This document shows positions 26,991 to 40,400 of a DNA stretch of 64,000 nucleotides, piece after piece. Source of the stretch: Bathynomus jamesi (Eukaryota; Arthropoda; Malacostraca; Isopoda; Cirolanidae); assembly GCA_023014485.1 (NCBI GenBank), contig JAJOZX010005612.1, positions 226,501 to 290,500 on the forward strand. The letters run 5' to 3'. Each line of letters begins with the position of its first letter. The first letter of the stretch is position 1. Below the pieces are notes generated by a model that made no database searches, had not been told where the DNA came from, and was given only the letters and a program-made list of their open reading frames with translations. A program made the position numbers and the translations under genes.

Positions 26991-28124
26991 ATGAAAATGT
27001 GAAAACTGAAAATGAATTGGAATAAAGACAGAAGCGCAAGAAAGAAATGACAAAAAATGTACATATTTTTTTTTTTTATTTAATTAAAACGTTCAAAATT
27101 TAAAAGACGTGCAGGTCAAACTCGTGAATTAACACTACTCAAAATACAAAACAAAGCAATTTTAAGGCCCTAAACCAGAAAAGGATTTACAGCAAACATA
27201 ACTGTACAATCGGGGTCAGGAGAAACCACTGCAACAAATTTTGCAAATGAATGGTCTACGACTTCAGGGTAATTTCATTCATCTTAATTTACTTAAAATT
27301 AAAGCTTTGCAATCCCGACTGTACACACCAATGGATAAAAGGTTTCATTACACGATTCCGAGTCTCGTAGTTCGCACAAACTACATCAGTTTGGGATAAT
27401 ATAAATTTGGGGAAAAATTACTAAACTACTCCAAGTTTCTAATACAAAAAACATTTACAATTTTAAATTGCAGTTTACCAATAATTCATAAACGGCTAAA
27501 TTTCGCGTTAAAAAAATTCCCATGACTTTCACCAAGTCAGTGACTGAAATGCTTTTGGAATGGTTCACGAAGTAATCTTAAACATTTAAGATGCCAAGTG
27601 CACCCAACTGCTTTTTTCGACTGACGATAACGTCCTAAACGAGTGAACGAGTGGAGAATTTATAAGCAGAAAATACGTTTCCAAAACCCTTCACACAAAT
27701 GATACTCTTTCATAAGCTATGAACCATTTTCAATAAAACACAATCTTCTAATCCTGCATCAGTGCATCATATGCCCAAAACTCTGTACAGTATATAGAAA
27801 CTACACGACTTCTAGCTACTGGATTTGGTACACAATCATTACTAACTACGGATAATTTCTTTTTTTTATTATTATTATTTATAGGACGTATGGCTGCCGA
27901 CAAAACTTTAGCAACTCTTCCAGAAAAGGTGGAGCGACTATTTCTATAAGGTAAGTTCCACGTGTACCCGTGTCTACCGAATATAAAATGATTTATACAG
28001 ATCACTGGTACTGGGAGGAAATCTTAATTCTTAATACATCTTTAAGGAAGATACACATTATATATATATATAAACGGGTATTAAACGCGAGTTAAATAAG
28101 AAATATACAGAAAAATGTAGAACT

Positions 28125-28166
<42 letters not shown>

Positions 28167-28454
28167 CCTTACCCTTTGGTTAGCTTCCGCCCGAATTGTT
28201 CATTCTAACGAAGGTCAAGCTTTTCACTTCACCTTAGACCTACAGTTTAACGTGGAATCCGAACCACGCCCCACCAGCAGCCCAGCGTCTTAACCACTAG
28301 GCCACCCAGGGTACCCATTTATCTACCAACCACTTTCTTTATTGTGTGGAAGGATGAACAGCTGGGTTTTGCTGCGCGCCGGCTCCTGTCATCGGGTCTC
28401 GATCCCGGGGCCGATGGATTCGTAGTTAGGGATGCTAACCACTACACCACCATG

Positions 28455-28497
<43 letters not shown>

Positions 28498-31400
28498 CAC
28501 GAGTATATTACTCGCTGGACTTCGGTCTCGTCTTTGACAAGCAAATAAACGAAACTTGTACAGAAATACCGCTCCAACAGTCTAAAAAGTGTTAAAGTTT
28601 TTTCCGGAAATGTACACTGGATAATATGTCACTCTGCTTAACCAAAGCTAGAATATATAGTATCTATATATCTATTAAAAGTGCACATCTAGAACTATTA
28701 ATGACACTGATCCAATGTAATCTAAATTCTAAGAAATCTACTCTATATTAAATAAAACCAAATGTTTTCAGGGTAAACCTTTTAAATTATTTTAATTCTC
28801 ATGAAACAGCAAACATTTTAAAACTCAAAAGAATCATACATGAACGAAATATCTGCACCGGTTAACAACCAAAAAAAAAAAAAATTACTAGAAAAAATTA
28901 CAACAAACCAAGACTAGACTGAACGATACGAGGAGAACAGTTTGACCTGCACGCACCTGAATCTGTAAGATGTAATCATTGGCTACGTAAGCTGCGCCGG
29001 CGGCAGCTACACTTCCGTCACTCATTTTTACCGGAGTCCCCCCGCCGCCCACGGTTGAATTGTACCCAGTACTTAAATCCCCAACGAGTTCCAGAACAGT
29101 TTTAGCGTGCTGTACCGCCACCCGTTCTGTCCCGGTGAAAATCTTCCGCCGAGAGGCGACGCGCCGGGATTTGTTACGCGTCTTATGGTCATGGTCCCCC
29201 TTTTTGGGCGCGAGGCAATGGCGCTGGCAACGTATTAGCAACACCGAGGGGAACGGGGTAGTTGAGTACATATGAGGCACTTAACATTACATAAAACAGA
29301 CAACGCTTAAAGTGAGTAATTCACATCGACATAATCGCAAACTACCAGAACTGTTACAGTTAAAAAAAATATATCTTAAAAAGAGTTTTTTCGTAATTCA
29401 TGGAGAGGGAAAAAAAAACAAGGAGAAAGTAAATTTTCTTTTAGGGAAGCATTGAGCTCCGATCCATTAATTATGAGAAAGTGTATAGACATTTAATAAC
29501 ATCTGACCGATTGAGATATAATCCTTGATTTTGACAAATTACTCTTGCATGCGTAGTGCGTCCTACTTTTCGAGTTTGAGTAAATTCGAGTTTGAAAAAC
29601 ACAAAGTACTTTAAGCGTTGTTTTAAAATTTCACACCCACACAATGTTATATATATATACACACACAAAATTGAACACTCGAAAATTATCAATAATATAC
29701 ACCCGCAAGGAAAAAGATTCCAAGTACTTTCGTACACTTCTACATCTCGTCAGGAAGTGATGAATGAAAATAAATAGGAAAATTATCTCCACAAGTAAAC
29801 TTCGTTTACATTTGTGAAAAAGTCAATCTACTTTGTTAACCGAGGGCCTTTTCTCGTGTCATATATAAGTATAAATGCCCTGCATGCAATGAAGAATATA
29901 TTGGCAATATTATTCGCCAATTCAAAATGTTTGTATGTATACAGCACGTACTGGCCACTGTCTGGCGCTCCATGAGCATGCAAATATCCGAAATCATTCA
30001 TCCAACAATGCCCAGTGTTCGAAGCTTTCTAAATTTACGACTGTTGACAGTGTTTGTACTCGATTTGATTTAAGGGCTGTTATGTTATGTTATGTTATGT
30101 TTTCGCTTGACGGTGCAAGATTCTCAAGAAGCCCAGGCGTCTGGAGTTCGTCACAAAATTTCGTTACCAGCAGGAAACTGCATCGAAGGAGATTTTCTGG
30201 GCACTTGTGTCAAGTATCGACGAAAGACTCCTTTGCGAGGCTTTGAACATTTCTTGACCCTAGGCCTAAAGTCAACCTTATATATTTCGAAAACAGTTTT
30301 TCCTCCAAGCATTCCTTAGAGCTCACCTAAACCGTAACAGTTTCTTTATGAGGAGGTCTTCGCACGTCTTTCGCCTATTTTTTTTGACTCGGTGAATATT
30401 CTCTCGCGAATAGGCCTATCATACAATTTTTGTCTGTTCAACTTTTATCATTTCTTTGCATAGATTCACTTAGCCTACATCAGTTGTAAAGTGCCGAAAG
30501 TAAGTCAACGTGCATGTAAACATTACTTTTTCTTTATTTTTGCATAAAATTAGCAGCGTTTGTCATTTATCGAGCTAACAATCATTACTGTATAAATTGT
30601 ACAATTTAATGTAAATTATTATCTGTTATTTCTGAAGAATCTGTATTCATACAGATAATTCATACTAGAAGACATCTGCAACTTATTTATAACCATCGCA
30701 TTTTGTGTTGCGTGCCGTATAATAATAACCATTGCAAAATTAAGTTTGTTAAAGGAAAAAATCTGTGCAGTCTATTCTTTTCCTTGATTAAATCAATGGT
30801 GACCCCAAATAATTAACTCCGCAATATCTCGTTAATCTACTTACTTAATCATAAATTATAGTTCATCTCATATTGATGCCTACGAATTCGGCATTTTATT
30901 TATTTATTTATTAAATAAATAAATAAATAAAATATATACGCACGCTGGAATAACGTTTTAATTAAAAATAAATACATCACCAAGAGAAATATTGGAATGT
31001 ACAGTAATTAGATTAAAAGCTCGGTCCACCTTTTTATTTATGTTCATGCTCATGACAGGGCCGTCAAGGCCGTCAACACTTGGGGGGAAAAAATAGCCAG
31101 TATCAATCAATCACAGCTCTTCTCTTCCCTAGTAATTCTGTGTTGTCGCATATAAAGTTATCTTTTTACACTGATGAAATGTATTGAAATTCAGTTTATT
31201 AATATACTGTACATATATCAGGGGGGGGCACAGTCACTTTCGGGGATAAAATTGTAGAAAATATCAGGGTTTCGGAGCCGGAGTCGGAGGAGCCAGTGAA
31301 TTTTGCTTACCTGGAGCCGGAGCCAGAAACCTTGAAAATATGGCTCCATGGTCTGGCTCCGGGCGATATATTGCTACCTAAATTGTTATTTGTTAAATAT

Positions 31401-34400
31401 AGGTTTAGTTGCAAATTATAATTCTTGTAATATATTACGAAAAATGGTACCATAGGATTCTTGGATTTTATGGAGGTGTGGGAGTTGCAGGAATAATCTG
31501 CAAATTTCCATTTTTTAACCATTAAATATTGGGAAGATTTGTCTTAACAACACTTAATTATATAGGTAAAATTTTTTTTATGGCGGTGGAGACCTTAGGT
31601 AGGTAGGTACTAACTATTTATCTAAGTAGGTAACTACCTAGATACATACCTAGTAAGGTTGGTCCTTCTGACTTGGATTGAACTATTTTTATTTTTAGGT
31701 CAATTATCTTGTATTGCTAAATTTCTTTTTTTTCAGATTCTTTGTAATTTGTACTTGATTCTTTAATTATAATTATCAGTCTATGACCCTTCATAATGGA
31801 TAGAGATTCAATAAAGAAGTCTGATATATTCAAGTATTTTACTGAAAGTTCAGATAAGAAACACTATGTTTGTATTTGTGAAGTTTCTGATGCTTCGGGA
31901 AATATTTCAACGTGTGGAACTAAAATTACCAAGCCTCAAAGCAAAAGCCTGATATCTCTCAAGAGCATATAATTTGAAAAGACACTTGAGTCGATTACAT
32001 CCTGAAATATCAAAAATGATGGAAGAAAAGAAGCAAATGCTTGAGCTTTCAAGACCCAGTACTTCTGCCAGTTCAAAAACTAAAGCAAACCAGCAAAACA
32101 TTACTAAATTTTTGATGTCTCAAAAAGTCACTATCTCAATGACTACAGATAATTTTAAAAATAGCATAATTGAGTTAGTTGTTAAAGATTCTATGTCTCT
32201 ATCTATGTTTGAAAAGCCAGCTATGCGCAGTCTACTAGAAGAAATGGCTCAGAAATTCAAGATTAGTTTAGATAAAGACAATATCCGTCATTTAGTGATA
32301 GAAAAATCAAAAGAAGAAAAATTTGCTCTCAAAGAGCAATTAAAAGGCGCTTCATATATTTAAAAGTTGATGGTTGCACACGAATACGGACACATTATTT
32401 TGCCATCAATGTCCGATTTATTGATGATAATAAAATCCTCACCCGCACTATAGCAGTAAAAGATACACATGCTCAGCAAACTAGTGACTACCTGCATGAT
32501 CTAATTATGAGAACTCTGGAAGAGTACGGCATACCGAAAGAATTTGTGCTCTGCATTGTCAGTGATAATGCATCAAATATGATTAAAACTGTTGAGAAGT
32601 TGAATGATAATCAAGAGGCAACTTCAGAAGATGATATAAAACATTTGGTGAACATCATGATGATTCAACAGACACTCAGGAAGTGGCATCTTGTGTAAAA
32701 GAAATTGACAGTATTGTATCTGAAATTTCACACTTCTCCAGAATCAACCACATGCGTTGTGGTGCACATACCTTGCAACTTGCTATTTGCGATGGATTGA
32801 GAGATAAACATGCTACCTCTCTCATAGGTAAGTTGAGACAGGTTGTAGTAGCAGCAAGAAACCCAAAAGTGGAAGAAATAATTAAAAGACGTGCAGGCAA
32901 GGTTGCTATTTTAGATCAACCTACTCGATGGGGCAGCACTTATTTAATGATAGAGCGCTTATTAGAATTAAAACCTGTACTCTTGGACATGGCAAATTCA
33001 AATGTGAATCTTTCAGAAATAATGTGGGAACAAGCAAGAAGATTGGAAAGAGTACTGTACCAGCCATATATAGTAACAAAAAAAATTCAAAGTGAAGATT
33101 TGACTCCCGGTCAATTTTTGAAAGAGTGGAAATCTTTGATGTATTTTCTTTCCAAGATAGAAGGCACCATAGCTGATGACATTAAAAGTTCCATGGAAAG
33201 GAGAGAAAATATTTACTTGATAATGAAGTATTGCTTGCTGCTGTTTATATAGATCCTAGATATAGATGCTTATTAACATCTGAACAGGTAGTTAAAGCCA
33301 AGGATGCCCTATGCAATATAGCAATCAGAATGAAAAGTAACCTAGACCTTTCAAATAAAGTCTCTCTATTAAGAGAGGAATGTGGAACCGAGATTATTGC
33401 ATCATCAAATTCATCATCTCCTTCCACCACTTCTGATGTCAGCGAGTTTGATTTTGAAAAAATTATTGATATTCAACATGGTAAGAAATCAAAACGTCCT
33501 CGTTTAGAAAGTGAACTAATACCACCTCTCAGTCCAATGTGTACCCTCAAATTGCAAGTTGAGGAATCTTTTCCTGAGATTGAAAAATTTGACCGTTCGT
33601 CAAAACTGTCTTTTGAACAAGTAATAGAAAGGTATCCTAAAGTTATAAGAGATGTTGCAAATCTTCTAGTAGCTATGCCTTCAACACAAGTCAGTGTTGA
33701 ACGGCTATTTTCAGCACTGAAAATTTTAAAATCTGATTTAAGGGCACGTATGAAAGAAGATATTGTTGAGGCTATGTTATTTTTAAGAACAAATGTTTAT
33801 AAGTAAACTTAGATAAATAATTTTAATTCATAATTTTTTTTATGGAAACAGATTTACAAGGAGAATATCTTTATTTTATGTTTAAAAATTAGTTTCCTAC
33901 CTTAGCTACATTAGTAAAAATTTCTGCAAAAGTTATTATTTTGCTTTCATTTTTTAATACAAGGAGTATTATGATTTATGATACTGTAAATGTATCATTG
34001 AATTTGCAAACTTTTTAATTTTTTAATATGTAGTTTGAACTTTAAAGATAAAGTCTGATTTAAGGTTACACTTAAAAAAAATATAATTGAGGCCATCTTG
34101 TTTTAAAAAAAAAAATTATAAATAAACTTAGTAATTTTCATTTTCAATTATTTTAAGGAAACAGATTTACAAGAAGAATATCTTGATTTTATGTTTAAAA
34201 TTAGTTTGATTATACCTTAGCTAGAATAAAAAAAAATTTGCATTAGTTTTCATTTGTTAATCCAAGGAGTAGTATTGATTTTATAAGCGTAGGGTAAATG
34301 ATTTTGTAAATTTTCTTTTATAATATGTATTAGTAGTTTGAACTTTTGACTTTTAGTTGAATTGCTTTTGTTAATTAAATTACAAAACTTTTTGACTAAA

Positions 34401-37400
34401 AGAAAATCTCTTTTTAAGTAAATAATATAACCTATTAAAAATTTAAAAACTTAATTTTTTGAAATAGTCAGCTCTTTTTCAAGCCAAGTTGGCTTTCATG
34501 AAGCTTTCAAGTTTCAACACTTAAAAAAAGATGCATATATTATCTCAGAAAGTTTGATTGTTACTATTTTCCATACGAGAATTCTTAAGTTTGAACTTTG
34601 AACTAATTAGGAGGCAAGTTTCTCTAATTTATATAAGCTACCATTGTTAATAAATATTTAATATCATTTAGTTTTCATCATTTTCCTTTAGTTATTTAAA
34701 TAACTTCATTCTATCATTATATTTGCCTAATTTAAAATCATAAGAAATTTAAATTTTGAGTATTAAAGTGATTTAATAATAAAATATTTTTGTGCAATAT
34801 TTTAAATTGGACAATTAGTTATATAAATCTAGATATTTATTTTATAATTAACAGAACTTACTATAAAAGCCGGAGCCAGAGCCAGACTGTAAAAAATTTC
34901 TGCTCCGGAGCCGGAGCCAGAAGTTTTTTTACCGGCTCCGAAACCCTGGAAAATATAGGATTTTTCATCGCAATACAGTATAGGAGGGGCGGTTTTAGGT
35001 GGGTGCCGGAGGTGCACTGTACCCGGCCCCGCGCTTGGGCTGGCAACACAGAGATCACACTATACAAACAGTATTGTGGCCTTGTGGGAATTAAAATCCA
35101 CTTTCCATTCTATATAAATTAATTATACAATAACCCTTATCATCATTTTCGTACGTTAATCATTATAAACTGAACGGTGATTTAAATGAGTTTTAAAATA
35201 AATTAAAAAAAAAGCCCATTCCAAATACTGATCGCCGGCCCCGCAAAGTCCAGCGCCAACCCCGATAGGAAGTAAAACCTCGGATATAAAACATTTTGTA
35301 GCCTGCAGCCTTGCACCTCCCCTACAGCTGTCCTTGCCTCCAATTTTGTTTATTTGACAGGTTTAATTCTAAGTGTTGGTTTACGTCGTCGTCGTCGTTG
35401 GCCTAGGCAAGCTACGGCTTGGGACCGTAGCGCATCTATCCGGTATAGGTTAACCTGGATGATGTAGCCATAGGCACTGCCGCTAGTTAAGTGCCAACCA
35501 GTGATTATCTCACTAGCCGTATTGAGTCCGTTAGGCGAAACTACGACAGTACCAAAGGTGGAAAATATAACCTTTGGTTTTCTATTATTTATTTGCAAAA
35601 TGGACATGGCATTAGATTAAAATAAATATTTGAATATAAATGATTAACTGACAATTGTGATATATAATTAATTATGTTTACATACAATAAAATAATATAG
35701 TATACATAAATTAGTATTAATGTGGTTCACAATTGAATTATAATGGGGTAACTAATTTAAAATGAATTTATACTATTCCGAAATTCAAGACGGTAAAATT
35801 AACATTTATCTTGAAACTAAAATAAGAGTATTCACTACACACTCCCCCACCAGAGAGGAAGTTCAAAGAGTTCCGAACGACACAGATTTCCGCTGAACCT
35901 TTTTGGTAGCTACTTGTACCTCACTTAAGGTTGATTCCAAAAACGCAGGCTTAAGACGATCGATAGAAACCTTGTCGACCTTGGAACCGCGCTGGATGAG
36001 AATGATTTGCGCGTACGTCGGAGAACTTCATAGGGTCCGTCATATGGACATTGGAGAGGCCGTTTTGGGACAGGTACACGAACGAAAACGTGGGTGCAAG
36101 ACTGGAGGGCTGGGGAAATAAAGATGTTCTGTTGGCTAGTCAATCGAGGGGGAACAGGCTGAAGGGACTGCATGTGAGAGGAAAGTGTTTGAGCGAATTC
36201 CGTAGGATCACATGACTTATCCCCTGCAGTGAAGTAGCCACCTGGTAGCCGCAGTGTTGTTCCATAGACTAGTTCAGCCGCTGTAGTCTTCAGATCACTC
36301 TTAAATGCAGAGCGAATACCAAGCAAAACGAGTGGAAGCTTATCCATCCAATGGAGTCTTCGTGACACATAAGGGATGACTTCAGCTGGCGATGGAAGCG
36401 TTCGACGAGGCCGTTAGCTTGCGGATGATACGCACAGGTATGCGCATGTACTGTACCCAACAAGCTGGTAAACTTCTTCCAAAGCGAAGACTCAAATTGG
36501 CGACCTTGGTCAGTGATGACTTTTGTCGGCAATCCAAATCTTGATACCCATCCATGAAGAAAGGCTCTTGCAACAGTGTCCGCTTGGATATCAGGAAGTG
36601 GGATGGCTTCAGGCCATCTGGAAAAGCGGTCGAGACAGGTGAGCAGATAACGTTGGCCTTGAATCACTGGAAGAGGGCCAACAATGTCTACATGAATTAT
36701 TTCAAATCGCTGGGATGGGGGCGGAAATGCGTCAAAAGGGGGACCTGGTGTGCCTTTGGACTTTGGCACGCTGGCAGGCAAGGCACGTTTTGGTCCAATG
36801 TTTGACATCCTTCCGCATCGAGGGCCAAACAAAGCGAGAGGTAACCAGGTGTTGCGAAGCACGGATACCAGGATGGGAGGGCTTATGAAGATCCGTGAAG
36901 ACTGCTTTTCTGTGACATGGAGGGACATAAGGGCGAATAGCAGCTGTTGATACGTCGCAATAGAGGGGCACAGACAATCCTGGCATACTCATTTTCTTGA
37001 GGGAAAGTGAGTGAGTGGAGTCTTCTCTGAGCAGGTCTTGTAGTTCCGTATCCTTATCTTGATCCTGTGCAATAGCATTCCACAGTGTAGAGCTGAGGGT
37101 AACAGAAGTAATCTCTATTCTTGAAAGTGCATCCGCTGGAGTGTTCAAGACACCTTTGATGTGGCGGATATCTGTGGTAAATTGCGAGATATAATCGAGT
37201 TGCCTGATGACTCTGGGGAGTGGTTACAGCTGTTTTTATTGAAGACAGTGACCAAAGGTTTGTGGTCGGTAAAAACACAAACTCTCGGCCTTCAAGGAAA
37301 TGTTGAAAATGCTTCACGTTTAAGTAAATAGCAAGAAGTTCACGTCCGAAAGCACTATAACGCGTTTGGGCTGGCTGCAGCTTTTTCGAGTAAAACGCGA

Positions 37401-40400
37401 TGGGTGCTTGTTGACCGTTAATGGTTTGTTCCAACACTCCACGATCGCAACATCTGATGCATCGACCGTCAGAGTTAGGGGGGCATCACTGATAGGAATG
37501 ACAGAGACAATGCACTATTGATAGCATTTTTGGCATTGTCGAACGCCTGTAAACTATCGCTACACCATAACCAATTTCGTTACCTTGCGTTTGTGTGTGA
37601 TCATAGCGTGTAGAGGAGCAAGACACTGGCACAGTTTTTAATGAACTTGTGGTAATAATTTACCAAACCTAGAAACCGCCGTAACTCACGCTGATTACTT
37701 GGCATAGGGTAATTTTTTATCACTTCACACTTGTCCTGAAGGGGGTAATTCCGTGCTGCGAAATCGTGTGACCAAGAAATTCCAAGGTTGGCTGTGCAAA
37801 CACACACTTAGATGCATAATAGTAACACCGTATTGTTCTAAGCGTTGAAAAAGGAGTGAAAGTGTTCCTTATGTTCCTCTTCCGTTGAGCTGGCCACAAG
37901 CAAATCATCGATGTAGGCATAAACAAAGTCTAAGCCTCTGGTGACCTCATCTATAACCTCTGAAAGGTTTGCGCAGCATTCCGTAGCCCGAACGGCATCT
38001 TCAAAAATTCGAATAACCCAAATGGTGTACAAACTGCAGTCTTGGGAATATCCGAAGGCTCTACGGGAAGTGGTGGAAAGCCTTAACGAGATCTATTTTA
38101 CTGAAGATAGATTTGCCGTGGAGAAGAGAAGTAAAGTCTTGGACATTTGGTACCGGATATCGGTCCGGGATGGTTGTCGAATTCAAAAACCGGTAATCCC
38201 CACATGGTCTCCAGTCTCCTGACTTCTTCTGGACCAGGTGTAGGGGAAGGACCAACTGCTTTTGGAAGGTCTTATTATCCCAAGATCCATCATAAGCTGG
38301 AATTCCGATTTGGCAGCTTTCAGTTTGTCCGGGGCAAGACGTCTGGGTTTTGCAAACACAGGGGACCTTTTGTTGTAATGTGATGGGTAATGTGTGCTTA
38401 ATGGTATCACCCATCTGCATCGGTTGAAGAATTCCTGGATATCGCTGGAAAAGGCACTGGTACATGGAATTAGGGGAACGAGGGAAAGTGCAGAGTTCGA
38501 GGCGTCCGGAAGGGCAACCTGTTTGGCAAGAACAGAAAGCAGTGTGGCCTGGTCGCATAGCGTCGCTTGTCAAGATCCACCAGGAGTTTGAAATGCTGGA
38601 GGAAGTCAGCGCCGATTATGGGATGCTGCACTTGAGCACAGATGAAATCCACTGAAGGATCGGTGAAGGCCCAAGTTTAGTTCACGCGACTGAGTACCGT
38701 ACGTGGGTATGCGTGAACCGTTAGCAGCGTATAGAGGCGGAGATTCCGAGTGCTTATGACCAGATTTTTGAGGGAATACACTGACTGACGCTCCGGTATC
38801 GACCAAGAATTGATACCAGAGTTCCTGTCCTTAATGAATAACAGGTTGGCAGTGCGAGTACTAGACGCCATTAGACTCGCTGCTGGGGTTTTCCGACGAA
38901 AAATTGCAAGGGAGATGCACTTCCTAGCCTTTTTTTCCAAATTTCGAGTGGTAGAAGCAGATCTTCCCGGAACTCGAACGATGCCTCTTCGTAAATCTCG
39001 ACCGAGAATGGCTTCTTTGCCGTTGATTTTGTAGCAGAGAACAACGTGGTTGAGTTGTTGACTTAACTCTTCCACTTTCAACTCAGTTCCGATTGTGTGT
39101 TCACGTTGTTGACCGGAGCTGTGTCAATCTCCACTACTTTGTCGGCAGTTTCTGCTAGTTTATCAACTGGAGTAGCAGGATCCATAGTGGCCAAGACACG
39201 CTGAGCTGATGGAGGAAGTTTCTGCAAGAACAACTGTCTAAAGATGTCCTTATCGAAGGTTTGTGCGCGTTCGCCTAGAGCGCACTGCATAGCCCTCAGC
39301 ATTTGAGTGGGCTTACGGTCTCCAAGTTCTTCTTTTGAGATTAACTGATGTAGTTTCTCACGCTCGGAGACAGTGGTGCGGCGCAGGATGGCAGACTTCA
39401 GATCGTTGTACGGGTCCTCACTCGTGGAAGTAGACACGATGACGTCACGGACTTCAGAGATGATGCTCGCTGGTAGAGAGGACAAAACATGATCGTATTT
39501 CGTCCTGCTAACGGTGATCCTTCCCAAGTTGAATTGTGATTCCACTTGGTGGAACCAAATAAATGGATCACCCGGCCAGAAGACGGGGAGCTTTACGCTC
39601 AAGTGGGAGATGGCACCAGCGTCGTCAGGCATCTTCTCCTACGCTTGCTGACGTACAAGCAAGACAAGAAGTTACCAACGAAGGAGTGGAGGTTGAGACG
39701 AGCGCAGGCACAGAGCGCACGGGCAGGGGTGAGGGGCAGAGGGCACGAGCGACATTACAGTCTGGTCCTAGTCGCTCGGGTGAAGGGGGTGATGGGCACG
39801 AACGACGTTACAGTCTAGTCCTAGTCGCTCGGGTGAAAGGGGTAATCCAGCTCCGGGGTCACCAATTGTTGGTTTACGTCGTCGTCGTTGGCCTAGGCAA
39901 GCTACGGCTTGGGACCGTAGCGCATCTATCCGGTATAGGTTAACCTGGATGATGTAGCCATAGGCACTGCCGCTAGTTAAGTGCCAACCAGTGATTATCT
40001 CACTAGCCGTATTGAGTCCGTTAGGCGAAACTACGACAGTACCAAAGGTGGAAAATATAACCTTTGGTTTTCTATTATTTATTTGCAAAATGGACATGGC
40101 ATTAGATTAAAATAAATATTTGAATATAAATGATTAACTGACAATTGTGATATATAATTAATTATGTTTACATACAATAAAATAATATAGTATACATAAA
40201 ATTAGTATTAATGTGGTTCACAATTGAATTATAATGGGGTAACTAATTTAAAATGAATTTATACTATTCCGAAATTCAAGACGGTAAAATTAACATTTAT
40301 CTTGAAACTAAAATAAGAGTATTCACTACATAAGTATATCTGAAAAACTAGTGATGAAATGCTTATAAAATAGCTACGTGGATTAGCTTATATTGACATC

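Larger units (their letters stand above)
31265..34948 (+). mobile_element. Full-length hAT DNA transposon
   Basis: A 3684-bp element with a perfect 8-bp target duplication GAAAATAT (31257-31264 and 34949-34956). The ends are inverted repeats beginning CAGGGTTTCGGAGCCGG. The subterminal regions repeat GGAGCCGGAGCC-like units on both sides. It carries one hAT transposase on the plus strand (31796-33806) with frame breaks. Near 31590-31650 there are TAGG tandem repeats. Downstream of the transposase is a ~320-bp tandem duplication. It is inserted in a G-rich, probably older element (31217-31264 plus 34957-35050). Confidence 0.93.
35374..40330 (-). mobile_element. Ty3/Gypsy LTR retrotransposon, CsRn1-like
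   Basis: A complete element of 4957 bp, read on the minus strand, with 4-bp duplications TAAG (35370-35373 and 40331-40334). The order is 5' LTR, tRNA-Trp-type primer site, gag, protease, reverse transcriptase, RNase H, integrase with a GPY/F module, polypurine tract, 3' LTR. There is no envelope gene between integrase and the 3' LTR. The LTRs differ only by two indels, pointing to a recent insertion, but the coding region is broken by many frameshifts. It shares its orientation with the host gene. Confidence 0.93.

Noticed and set aside
34790..35122. Plus-strand frame across the right end of the hAT element
   Set aside because: It runs through the inverted terminal repeat and has no domain. 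It is an artefact of the GGAGCCGG array.
35840..35925. An envelope gene in the Ty3 element
   Set aside because: Fewer than 100 bases separate the integrase end from the polypurine tract, so there is no room.
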